From positions 1 to 64,000 of the forward strand of contig NZ_BMWB01000019.1 in assembly GCF_014651015.1 (NCBI RefSeq): a DNA stretch of 64,000 bases, written 5' to 3'. The number at the start of each line of letters is the position of its first letter. Within the stretch, counting starts at the first letter, position 1. Made by a program: the position numbers and the translations under genes. The notes below the pieces were generated by a model that was not told the DNA's origin, made no database searches, and worked only from the letters and a program-made list of their open reading frames with translations. The stretch comes from Streptomyces xantholiticus. Lineage in GTDB: Bacteria; Actinomycetota; Actinomycetes; Streptomycetales; Streptomycetaceae. Positions 1-7,642 of this stretch are shown here, one piece after another.

Positions 1-276
1 GCTCCGGCCGGACTTCTGGATGTGCTTGAGGCTCTCCCGGCGCGCCGAGACGGATATCCAGGCGGCCAGCTTCCCCGGATCCCTGAGCTTCCCCAGATGC
101 TGGATGACCCGCATCCAGGTGGTCTGGCAGACATCCTCGCAGTCCGCCTCGCTGAGCCTGTGCCCGCGGGCTATGGCCCATATCAGCGGTGTGTAGCGGT
201 CGACGATCCGATTCCAGCTCTCCTGACTTCCGGCCAGGCATTCGTCCACGAGCCGGTGCAGAGCACGATCTTCCAT
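1..276 (-). CDS. RNA polymerase sigma factor, ECF-like, N-terminal part (cut by window edge)
   Basis: The 92 visible codons start at ATG 276 and run off the left edge. The translation begins MEDRALHRLVDECLAGSQ and contains the sigma-70 region 2 pattern (LIWAIARGHRL, then DCEDVCQTTWMRVIQHL, then AAWISVSARRES), typical of small ECF sigma factors that direct RNA polymerase to a few promoters. Region 4 lies outside the window, so the group cannot be assigned. A purine-rich run just upstream (GGGGGGAAAC) may serve as ribosome binding site. A strong vegetative-type promoter sits about 120 bp upstream. Confidence 0.85.
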   Translation of the reverse strand, partial: MEDRALHRLVDECLAGSQESWNRIVDRYTPLIWAIARGHRLSEADCEDVCQTTWMRVIQHLGKLRDPGKLAAWISVSARRESLKHIQKSGRS

Positions 277-397
277 GTTTCCCCCCGTTGCCCATACGGT
301 CGGCGCTTCGGCGCTATCACGCGACTGCGCGTGCGGCGACTCCCGATGAGTAGAAAATCCAACTCAATAACCACTGTCCCTGACGCTACATGCGTTA

Positions 398-428
398 ACT
401 ATAAGGCGCTGCGGGGGCCGAATGTCAA
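398..428 (-). promoter_or_regulatory. Sigma-70-type promoter for the sigma factor gene
   Basis: On the minus strand a perfect TTGACA (423-428) is followed after 18-19 nt by TTATAGT (TATAGT at 398-403). This is close to the HrdB consensus and unusually AT-rich for the surroundings. It would leave an untranslated leader of roughly 115 nt before ATG 276. Confidence 0.6.
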
Positions 429-890
429 CGGCTCTTCGGAGAGGCCAACTCCCCTGCCGACACGGCGAGATGGATTGGAGCTCACCCGGCCCAAGCGGCT
501 TGCGGGATTCCATTCGGGCGTCCGGGCAGGTGACCTCCGGGGTTTTTCGCACTCCACCACGTCCGAGGCCGGAGTTGACATACCGGAATCGATCCCGATA
601 AAGGGTTGCGCTAATGCGCACGAGACGTGCCAGTAACAATCGCCGCGCCGATTCCGTGTACCGCAAGAAGCACATGAACGATGTCGTCGTCCAGATTCCC
701 CGCCAGGAGAAAGTGTCCCGTTGTCGCGGTGGGGGGCGGTGCACGCCGGACAGCCGGCGCCGAGACCGGCCGCGTGACCCTTGGCGGCGCTGCTGCCGTG
801 CAGCAGCAGGGCGACGCACCCGGTGTCAGGGCCACCCGGTTGTGCCACCCGTTGGTAGCGAACACGCCAGGAACGGGCCCATGGTTCCCC
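429..890. other. Stretch without a supportable gene
   Basis: Open frames exist on both strands but none has domain-like sequence, a convincing ribosome binding site, or a clean Streptomyces codon pattern. A plus-strand TTGACA at 574-579 has no good -10 partner. The stretch may be degenerate coding sequence. Confidence 0.4.
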
Positions 891-1055
891 TCAGCGTGGA
901 ACCGCGTGCACTCCGCTTGTGAAACTGCTGTCGAGGAAGGAGCCGGAGATCCCCCACACGGCGTCACAAACGCACCGCGGACCAGCAGATGCCACTGGGC
1001 CCTGGGTGCGGCGCCGCCGCGAAGTCCGGTCAGGGGTACGCACATCGGTCGTCAC
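891..1055 (-). CDS. Possible small Cys/Ser-rich peptide (54 aa)
   Basis: GTG 1055 is preceded at good spacing by GAGGAGG, one of the best ribosome binding sites in this part of the window. The peptide has an Arg-rich middle followed by a C-terminal half with CVC and many Ser/Thr/Gly residues (GPRCVCDAVWGISG, then SSFTSGV). No family is recognised. It lies directly downstream of the decayed TetR gene, whose last codons overlap the start. It may be a genuine small peptide or a fortuitous frame. Confidence 0.25.
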   Translation of the reverse strand: MTTDVRTPDRTSRRRRTQGPVASAGPRCVCDAVWGISGSFLDSSFTSGVHAVPR

Positions 1056-1400
1056 GTCGTCGTCCTCCTCGGTGAAGGGCACGCCCGAATGGCGCCCGCA
1101 CCGGTACGGATCCGGTGGAGCGCCGCTCGGATACGGGTTGACCGGCAGCCGATGAAACTCGGTTCAGGGCACCATGCAGACGTCCGGATGCCCAATGCCC
1201 CACATACGTCCGCCAGTTCGCGCTCGAAGAAGGCGGTCCCGTCGGCCATCGCGGACTCCATGGCCCAGGGCCTCCATGCGGACCAGTCCGTAGAGCCGCA
1301 CCCACCAGCGCAGCATGACGGCGGCCTCGACCGGCAGGTCTGCGGTCGGGCCGCCCCTGATGCCGCTCAACTGCCGGGTGAGCCCCGGCGGCAGCGAGCC
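1052..1400 (-). pseudogene. TetR-family regulator, C-terminal remnant with a frameshift
   Basis: One minus-strand frame reads ADLPVEAAVMLRWWVRLYG then LVRMEALGH, the usual start of a TetR ligand-binding C-terminal domain (W-x-RLYGL). The reading then breaks at about 1259-1264 and resumes one frame over as MADGTAFFERELADVCGALG, the usual end of the same domain. The N-terminal helix-turn-helix is not found upstream. This is what is left of a regulator, possibly once of the adjacent exporter cluster. The upper boundary is approximate. Confidence 0.6.
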
Positions 1401-1426
1401 GGGGCCGGGGCAGGAGGGGACTCGGC

Positions 1427-1621
1427 GTGTGGTGCATCGTGGGCGCACTGATCTCGGGACCGGCCCCACTGGCGCTGGGCCTCGTCCTCGTCGTACTGCT
1501 CATCCTCGATGCGCGCCGCACGGCCGCCGGGCGCGGGCCCGAGCCCGTGTCGCCGTCGTCCGGGCCCACGCCCCGCGTGCCGGATCGCGGAACCGCGACC
1601 CCGGCTGGACACCGGGCCTGA
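1427..1621 (+). CDS. Small membrane protein (64 aa)
   Basis: GTG 1427 is preceded by AGGAGGGG at 1412-1419, an excellent ribosome binding site. The protein has one strongly hydrophobic segment (residues about 4-27, ending VLVVLLILDARR) followed by a basic, Pro/Gly-rich tail, giving a single-pass topology. It faces the MFS gene convergently, and a strong shared hairpin at 1643-1687 ends both units. No function can be assigned. Support is the ribosome binding site, membrane segment and terminator placement. Confidence 0.5.
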   Translation: MWCIVGALISGPAPLALGLVLVVLLILDARRTAAGRGPEPVSPSSGPTPRVPDRGTATPAGHRA

Positions 1622-1642
1622 CCGGACGGCGGAGCGCCGGGT

Positions 1643-1687
1643 GGCAGGGAGCAGGCCGTCGGTGGGACAGACCGCCTGCTCCCTGCC
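1643..1687. terminator. Bidirectional hairpin terminator
   Basis: A perfect 14-bp inverted repeat (GGCAGGGAGCAGGC at 1643-1656 and its complement at 1674-1687) with a 17-nt loop lies between two convergent genes, the small membrane protein and the MFS exporter. Confidence 0.75.
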
Positions 1688-1699
1688 GACGTTCCAGGC

Positions 1700-3262
1700 C
1701 TAATCCACCAACTCCTCGACGGACCGCTGTCCCTTGCCCTCCCCGCGCTTCGCCGCCGGCGCCGCAGCCCCTTCGGGCGCCCAGCGCGGCAGAATGACCA
1801 GCGCCAGCACCGCACCGAGGAATGCGACTCCCGCACCGGCCAGCATGGACGCCTGCACTCCGTCGACGTACGCCGACGAGGCCGCGGTCACGATCCGCTC
1901 CCCCGCGCTGCCGAGCTGCCCGGCGACGGCAGCCGCTCCGCCGATGGAGTCGCGGACGAGCTCGTCGGCCCCCGGCGGCAGTTGTCCCAGACTTCCCAGC
2001 GAGTCCTGGTAGGAGGTCGCCAGCACACTTCCGGTGACCGCGATGCCGAGCGCACCGCCCACCTGCACCGAAGCGTCCGTGACCGCGGAGCCCGCACCGG
2101 ACTGCTCCTGCGGCGTCGAGGCCAGGATGGCGTTGGCGCACGCAGGCATCGACAGACCCATGCCGATGCCCAGGACGGCGATCGACGAAAGAGCCAGCGA
2201 CTCCGACGACGTACCCACGGCGGCCATCAGGGCCATGCCCGCGCTGGTCACCAGCAGACCTGCCGCCACGGTGGGCTTGAACCCGAGCTTCTCCACCAGC
2301 TTGACACCGAGGCCCGCGCCGAAGACCAGCGTGATGCAGGGAAGCAGCCGCAGCCCCGCGTCGATCGGGTCGTACCGGAGCACGTACTGCAGATACTGCG
2401 TGGCCACGAAGAGCAGCCCGAACAGGCAGAAGTTGATGCAGACCACGACCACCGCACCGCCCGAGAAACTGCGGTCGCGGAACAGCGAGGCGTCGATCAG
2501 CGGATTGGCCGTGCGCCGCTCCCAGCCGACGAACGCCAGCACCAGGACCAGGCCCAGGGCGATCGTCGACAGGGTGACGGTCGAACTCCAGCCCTCGCGG
2601 GAGGCCTCGATGATTCCGTAGACCATGGTGCCCAGCGCGGCCACCGACAGTGCGGCACCCACAAGGTCGAGCTTGCCGTTGCGCGGGGCCCGCGACTCGG
2701 GAATCAGCTTGGCGCCGGCGATCAGGCCGATCAGCACCACCGGGACATTGATCAGGAAGACCGTGCCCCACCAGAAGTGTTCAAGGAGCACACCGCCGAC
2801 GATCGGGCCGAGCGGAATGCCGATCGCGCTGGAGCCCGCCCACATGCCGATCGCCTTCGCCTGCTCCTCGGGCGGGAAGACGTCCTTGATGATGGAGAGG
2901 GTCGCCGGCATGATCAGCGCGCCGCCGACGCCCATGCCGGCGCGGGCCGCGATCAGCAACTCCGTACTGGGAGCGAACGCCGCAACCAGCGAGAACGCCA
3001 GGAAGACCACCAGGCCCAGGGAGAGCATCCGCTTGCGGCCGTACCTGTCCCCCAGGCTGCCAGTGAGCAGCAGCAGCCCGCCGAACGGAAGCGTGTACGC
3101 GTCGATGGTCCACTGCAGATCGCTGCCGGACGCGTCCAGGTCCTGCTGAATGCTCGGCAGTGCGAGGTTGAGGATCAGGTTGTCGAGACCGATCACGATG
3201 ATGCTGAGACACAGGATGGCCAGGATCTGCCAACGGCGCCTGTCGATGGTCGCCCGGTTCAT
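1700..3262 (-). CDS. MFS drug/metabolite exporter, DHA2 (EmrB/QacA) family
   Basis: This 520-aa protein has the length and hydrophobic pattern of 14-helix DHA2 proton antiporters of the cytoplasmic membrane. Visible marks are GLDNLILNLALPSIQQDL in helix 1, GSLGDRYGRKRMLSLGLVVF (motif A, loop 2-3), and GPIVGGVLLEHFWWGTVFLINVP (motif C region, split here as GPIVGGVLL and WWGTVFLINVP). ATG 3262 has GGGAGC upstream. It is the last gene of the minus-strand cluster and is presumably the export or self-resistance pump for its product. The substrate is unknown. Confidence 0.93.
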   Translation of the reverse strand: MNRATIDRRRWQILAILCLSIIVIGLDNLILNLALPSIQQDLDASGSDLQWTIDAYTLPFGGLLLLTGSLGDRYGRKRMLSLGLVVFLAFSLVAAFAPSTELLIAARAGMGVGGALIMPATLSIIKDVFPPEEQAKAIGMWAGSSAIGIPLGPIVGGVLLEHFWWGTVFLINVPVVLIGLIAGAKLIPESRAPRNGKLDLVGAALSVAALGTMVYGIIEASREGWSSTVTLSTIALGLVLVLAFVGWERRTANPLIDASLFRDRSFSGGAVVVVCINFCLFGLLFVATQYLQYVLRYDPIDAGLRLLPCITLVFGAGLGVKLVEKLGFKPTVAAGLLVTSAGMALMAAVGTSSESLALSSIAVLGIGMGLSMPACANAILASTPQEQSGAGSAVTDASVQVGGALGIAVTGSVLATSYQDSLGSLGQLPPGADELVRDSIGGAAAVAGQLGSAGERIVTAASSAYVDGVQASMLAGAGVAFLGAVLALVILPRWAPEGAAAPAAKRGEGKGQRSVEELVD

Positions 3263-3326
3263 GGGTTGATGCTCCCTGGATGGGTTGAGGAAGGGCCTTG
3301 ACGGTAGGGGAGATGAGCGGCCGGCG

Positions 3327-3620
3327 TCAGCGGGCGCCGGCGAGGAACTCCCGGACGGGGTCGATCGGTTCGCCGTACATCCGCGTGATGGCCGATGCGG
3401 GTGTGATGATCAGGCCGAAGTGGCGCATGAACACCGCTGCTGACTGCTGCATCCCGTGCAGCCGCCGGGAGATCAGTCCCCTGCGCGCCCTGCGGAGCCG
3501 GTCGTCCTCGAACAGGTCCGCCTCGATCCCGGAAATGTCCCGCCATCGATCGGCTCCGCCGTAGGCGTCGACCACCCGCGCCGGCGATGCCGGCCGCATC
3601 CCTCCCGAACTGTCAGCCAC
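3327..3620 (-). CDS. Small conserved-type protein of unknown function (97 aa)
   Basis: GTG 3620 overlaps the stop of the tandem SnoaL gene by 8 nt and has AAGGAG upstream, so it is translationally coupled. The sequence VVDAYGGADRWRDISGIEAD resembles the N-terminus of a family of actinobacterial lipoprotein-like proteins that begin with an A-x-GG-x-x-RW motif, but only this part is present, with no signal peptide. The rest is basic. It could be a small accessory protein of the biosynthetic cluster or a truncated family member. An internal ATG at 3599 is an alternative start. Confidence 0.65.
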   Translation of the reverse strand: MADSSGGMRPASPARVVDAYGGADRWRDISGIEADLFEDDRLRRARRGLISRRLHGMQQSAAVFMRHFGLIITPASAITRMYGEPIDPVREFLAGAR

Positions 3621-4764
3621 CGCCGGCTCCTTCCGCACGGGAGTGCCTGCCCGCGCCCGCGAGGGACGCTCCGAGCCGCAGGAACCAGGAGAGCATTCCC
3701 AGCGGCCTGCTGCCGGGCCGCGGTACATAGCCGAGCTGCAGCAGCAGCCCCGCACCGTCGATCTCCTGCCAGCTCTCGGCGATCTTGCCGTCGATCATCC
3801 GGCAGACGACGATCTGCGACATTCTGAACCTGCGCCCGGTGGGTGTCAGATCCCGGTAGACCCCGCGGTGCGTGCCCGTCATCCGCACCCGGCAGCACAC
3901 CCGGTCGCCCGCGCTGACCATGTCCTCGATGGTCGCGTGGGCATCGGGGAAGCCGGTGAGAATCCCGCGGATGAACCGGGCGTAGCCCTCGGGGCCGTGC
4001 AGCGGCTCCGGCTCGGCGTGCGGCGGTGAGTGGCCGAGATAGGACTCGTGGAATATTTCCGGACAGATGTGCACCGCCTGCTCATTGACGCACTCGTCGA
4101 TCCAGCGGTGCAGTGTCTTCTCGTTCGCCGCGAGCTCCGTGCCGTCCGGGTCCCCGGTTCCCGACAGGTGTCCGGGGAAGGGCGGCACCGACTGCCAGCC
4201 GGTGCCCCGCCACGGCCAGGGCCGGTCCTGGGGCACCCGGTTGAGAGCGGTCCTGGCCGCGGCCCCCGCAGCCCAGCGCAGCGCCTGCGCCGGCCCTGCC
4301 GTCCCCATGGGCGGGGCCCCGCCCAGCGTGATGAGCAGGCCGAGTGCGTCGAGTTCCTGCCAGATCTCGGCGATTCTGCCGTTCTCCATACGGCAGATGA
4401 GCGTCTGCGAGAACTCCACCGCACGTCCGGTGGGCGCCAGCCCCAGCCAGGGGCCACGGTGGCTGCCGCGGTGGGTGATGCGGACCACCACCCGGTCCCC
4501 GGCACAGAACAGGTCCTCGACCGTGGTGGTGAGGTCGGGGAAGGCGCGGTGCAGGGTGAGCAGCCAGGTCCGGCAGGCGTCGGGGCCGCGGAGATCCGCG
4601 CCCGTCCAGGCCCGCCCCATCCAGGCCGTGCCGTGGATACGGAAGCCGTCGGTGACCAGTTTGCCGACCAGCTCGCGCCGCCGGGCGTTGCCGCACTCGT
4701 GGATCCATCGCCACACGGTCTCGGCAGCCGGGTCGGTCGGTGCGCCGATCCGTGTCTCAGTCAT
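3613..4764 (-). CDS. Tandem SnoaL-like (polyketide cyclase/ester cyclase) protein
   Basis: This 383-aa protein has two related halves. Each carries the SnoaL pattern of a Trp-rich N-terminal helix (WRWIHECGN; HRWIDECVN), a threonine/aspartate strand (TTTVEDLFCAGDRVVVRI; ATIEDMVSAGDRVCCRVRM), a second conserved strand (HRGPWLGLAPTGRAVEF; HRGVYRDLTPTGRRFRM), and the ending IAEIWQELDALGLL or IAESWQEIDGAGLL. Single SnoaL domains are about 140 aa, so this is a fused duplication. Family members catalyse cyclisation or hydroxylation of small aromatic or polyketide-like substrates, and many are uncharacterised. ATG 4764 overlaps the P450 stop by 8 nt (ATGACTGA), so it is co-translated with the P450. 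Confidence 0.88.
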   Translation of the reverse strand: MTETRIGAPTDPAAETVWRWIHECGNARRRELVGKLVTDGFRIHGTAWMGRAWTGADLRGPDACRTWLLTLHRAFPDLTTTVEDLFCAGDRVVVRITHRGSHRGPWLGLAPTGRAVEFSQTLICRMENGRIAEIWQELDALGLLITLGGAPPMGTAGPAQALRWAAGAAARTALNRVPQDRPWPWRGTGWQSVPPFPGHLSGTGDPDGTELAANEKTLHRWIDECVNEQAVHICPEIFHESYLGHSPPHAEPEPLHGPEGYARFIRGILTGFPDAHATIEDMVSAGDRVCCRVRMTGTHRGVYRDLTPTGRRFRMSQIVVCRMIDGKIAESWQEIDGAGLLLQLGYVPRPGSRPLGMLSWFLRLGASLAGAGRHSRAEGAGGG

Positions 4765-6256
4765 GGGCCACCGGGCATCCACTCACGGCGGCCGGGGGCG
4801 CGGCCTGCGCTCCGGTCACCGGGCATCCCTGAGGTGCGGAGACGGCCGTACGGGGCGCGGTCGACACGGTGGTACGGCTCCGCTCGCGCACCCCCACCGT
4901 GGCGATGACACCGTTCTGCTGGCCGAGGGTGATACCCGGCTTGGGCACGACCGCGTGCCCGGGCACCAGGCGTACGCGTACCCGTTGCGCCATCATGGCG
5001 AGGACCAGTTTCATCTCCTGGAGCCCGAAGACGTCTCCGATGCATTTGCGGGGGCCGCCGGAGAACGGCCACCAGGCGAAGCGGTGCGGTCCCTGTTCAC
5101 CGAGCTCGATCCAGCGGTCGGGGTCGAAGCCCTCCGGGTTGGGCCAGAACTCCGGGTGACGGTGCGTCACAAAGGCGGAGAGAAGGACCATCGAGCCCTT
5201 GGGAATGTCATAGCCCATGACCGTGTCGTCCTCCTGCGGAGTGCGGGAGATCAACGACACCGGCGGGTAGAGCCGCAGCGACTCGCGCACCACCCGGTCG
5301 ATGTAGGGAAGTTGCGGCAGATCGTCGACGGTGGGCACCCGGCTGCCGAGCACCTCGTCCACCTCCTGCTCCATCCGCCCGTACACCTCGGGATGACGGG
5401 AGAGCAGATACAGGGCCCAGGTCAGACCGGAGGCAACCGTCTCGTGGCCGCCGAACATGAAGGTCATGACCTCGTTGCGGACCTGCTCGACGGTCATCCC
5501 GCTGCCGTCGTCCTCGGTGGCGGTCATCAGCGCCTCGAGCAGGTCGTCCGGGTGCTCGCCCCGGTCGGCCCGGCGTGCGTTGATGACCCGGTAGATGACG
5601 TCGTCGAGGCTGCGCCTGGCCTTGGCGAAGCGGAGATTGGCCGGGGTCGGCACGCTCTCCGGAAGGCTGACGAACTTGCCGAACTTCTTGTACGCCTCAC
5701 CGATGGCCACCTCGACGGCGTGCGCCATGACCTCGGAGTCCTGCCGCCAGTTGGCGCCGAAGAGCGCACCGCCGAGGACACTGAGCGCGAGCCGCGTCAT
5801 GTCGAGCGTGACGTCGACCTCTTGATTGGAGCGGGACGCCGCCTCCCAGCGGTCGAGCAGCTCACCGGTGACCTCGGTCATGTTCTCGCCGAAGCTGTTG
5901 ACCAGCCTGCGGTGGAAGGCCGGCTGGCACAGCCGGCGCTGCCGCTTCCAGAAGTCGCCCTCGCTGCAGATCAGCCCGTCGCCCACCAGAGCACGCCAAC
6001 GGTCGCTGACGAAGGGCGTCTTGGGGAAGTTGCGGTGCTTGTCCTGGAGGATCTCCTTGATCCCCTCGGGGTGGGCCACGAAGAACACCGGGAAGAGCGG
6101 GCCGATTCCGTCGAACCGCACCACGTCCCCGTACCCCCGCCGGCCCTGCTGGAGGGCACCGAGGATGTCGGCCTGGAACGAGCGCGCGTTGCCCAGTACC
6201 GGTTCCCCCTTGGGGCCCGGTGCCTGTCGCGCGGTGAGCACTGTCGGGGTTGCCAT
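4757..6256 (-). CDS. Cytochrome P450 with a Cys-Pro-bearing C-terminal tail
   Basis: This is a 499-aa haem monooxygenase. It shows the I-helix FMFGGHETVASG, the K-helix ESLRLYPP, and the haem loop FSGGPRKCIGD with the thiolate ligand Cys405. After the usual P450 end there is a tail of about 45 residues, rich in Ala/Pro/Thr, with two GCPV motifs (QGCPVTG and SGCPVAHD); ordinary bacterial P450s stop near residue 455. The start ATG 6256 overlaps the preceding P450 stop by 1 nt (TGATG), so both P450s are made together. Substrate and redox partner are unknown; the Rieske protein of the same cluster is a possible electron donor. Confidence 0.93.
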   Translation of the reverse strand: MATPTVLTARQAPGPKGEPVLGNARSFQADILGALQQGRRGYGDVVRFDGIGPLFPVFFVAHPEGIKEILQDKHRNFPKTPFVSDRWRALVGDGLICSEGDFWKRQRRLCQPAFHRRLVNSFGENMTEVTGELLDRWEAASRSNQEVDVTLDMTRLALSVLGGALFGANWRQDSEVMAHAVEVAIGEAYKKFGKFVSLPESVPTPANLRFAKARRSLDDVIYRVINARRADRGEHPDDLLEALMTATEDDGSGMTVEQVRNEVMTFMFGGHETVASGLTWALYLLSRHPEVYGRMEQEVDEVLGSRVPTVDDLPQLPYIDRVVRESLRLYPPVSLISRTPQEDDTVMGYDIPKGSMVLLSAFVTHRHPEFWPNPEGFDPDRWIELGEQGPHRFAWWPFSGGPRKCIGDVFGLQEMKLVLAMMAQRVRVRLVPGHAVVPKPGITLGQQNGVIATVGVRERSRTTVSTAPRTAVSAPQGCPVTGAQAAPPAAVSGCPVAHD

Positions 6257-7611
6257 CAGAGGGTCTCCTCGTTCGGTCGCAGCCACATCATCAGCGGGTC
6301 CCGGGGACGCAGTGAGATCGCGGGCTCCGGGAACACCTGCTGGCCGTCGACCAGATCGAGCCGGAACCGCTGGGCGATCATGGCGACGACGAGCGGCATC
6401 TGAAGCATGGCGAAGGAGTCGCCGATGCACTTGCGCGGTCCCGCTCCGAACGGCAGATACGCCATGCGATGCCGGTTCGCGCTGTTCTCGGGGGTGAAAC
6501 GCTCGGGTTCGAACCCCTCCGGGTTGTCCCAGAACTCCGGGTGCCGGTGGGTGACGTAGGGGCACACCACCACCCAGCGCCCCTCGGGAATGTGATAGCC
6601 GCCGATCACGTCGTCCTCGGCCGCGCACCGCATATAGACGAAGATCGGCGGATACAGCCGCATGGACTCCTGGAGCACCATGGTCGTGTAGGTCAGCTTC
6701 GGCAGGTCGTCGACCGTGGGCACGCGGCCCGCGAGGACCTCGTCGACCTCCGCCTGCAGCCGCCTGCGGCTCTCGGGGTTGAGGGAGAGCAGGTACCAGG
6801 TCCAGCTCAGGGCGGTGGACACCGTCTCGTGCCCGGCGACGAAGAACCCGCTGACCTCGTCCCGTATCTGCTCGTCGGTGAACCTGCCACCCGACTCCGG
6901 GTCCACGGCGTCGATGAGCAGACTGACCAGGTCGTCCCCGCCGCCGTCGCGCCGGCGCTCGGCGACCATCGGGTACAGCAGAGAGTTGATCGTCTCCAGC
7001 GCTCCACGGAAGCGTGTGCGCGCCGCGGACGGGAACTTCAGCGGGTCGACGGGCGAGGTCATCCGCCGGTGGGTGAAGCCCAGGGCTTCCTGCACCGCCG
7101 GCTCGATCCTGGACACCTCGTCCGTCCACTCGGTCCTGAAGAGCGCGCGGGCCAGGTTGGCCAGACTCAGGTGCATCATCTCCGACTTGATGTCCAGTGG
7201 CTCTCCGTCGCGGGCCCGCCGCTCCCAGCCGTCGAGCAGTTCCGCCGTGGAGGCGGTGAAGGAGTCACCGAACCGCCGCAGGATGTCGCGGTGGAAGGCC
7301 GGCTGGGTCAGTCGTCGCGAGCGGAGCCACGAGGTGCCCTCGGCGGCGACCAGACCGTCTCCGACGATCGTGCTCAGACAGCCCTGCACCTTGCGCGGAC
7401 GCGGATAGCGCTTGTGCTGATCACGCAGCACATGCTGTACGTAGTCGGGGTGGGCCAGCAGATTGATCCGCAGCGGCCCGCGGAAGTTGACGATGTCCCC
7501 GTGGTGGCGGAATGCCTCCATGAACGCGGAGACATTGTCCCGCTGTATCTCCCGGATGCTGCCGAGCACGGGATGGCCGCGGGGGCCGGGGGGCACGAGC
7601 GTGGTGGTCAT
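6256..7611 (-). CDS. Cytochrome P450
   Basis: This 451-aa protein has normal bacterial P450 length. It carries the I-helix FFVAGHETVSTAL, the ExxR motif (ESMRLYPP), PERF, and the haem loop FGAGPRKCIGD with Cys395. Both P450s of the cluster carry the Gly-His-Glu-Thr I-helix and similar C-helices (WLRSRRLTQPAFHR; WKRQRRLCQPAFHR), so they are paralogues, probably acting on successive oxidation steps. ATG 7611 lies 31 nt after the stop of the FAD oxidoreductase gene. The next P450 overlaps its stop. Confidence 0.94.
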   Translation of the reverse strand: MTTTLVPPGPRGHPVLGSIREIQRDNVSAFMEAFRHHGDIVNFRGPLRINLLAHPDYVQHVLRDQHKRYPRPRKVQGCLSTIVGDGLVAAEGTSWLRSRRLTQPAFHRDILRRFGDSFTASTAELLDGWERRARDGEPLDIKSEMMHLSLANLARALFRTEWTDEVSRIEPAVQEALGFTHRRMTSPVDPLKFPSAARTRFRGALETINSLLYPMVAERRRDGGGDDLVSLLIDAVDPESGGRFTDEQIRDEVSGFFVAGHETVSTALSWTWYLLSLNPESRRRLQAEVDEVLAGRVPTVDDLPKLTYTTMVLQESMRLYPPIFVYMRCAAEDDVIGGYHIPEGRWVVVCPYVTHRHPEFWDNPEGFEPERFTPENSANRHRMAYLPFGAGPRKCIGDSFAMLQMPLVVAMIAQRFRLDLVDGQQVFPEPAISLRPRDPLMMWLRPNEETL

Positions 7612-7642
7612 GCGAACGAGGCCTTTCCTGAGCGGCGGTGGG

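Noticed and set aside
574..602. Plus-strand TTGACA with ATAAAG as a promoter for a gene near 614
   Set aside because: The -10 is poor and the frames downstream look non-coding.
4757..7129. Single fused protein covering both P450s
   Set aside because: The part upstream of ATG 6256 is the out-of-frame shadow of the other P450; the TGATG junction and complete motifs in each gene show two separate proteins.
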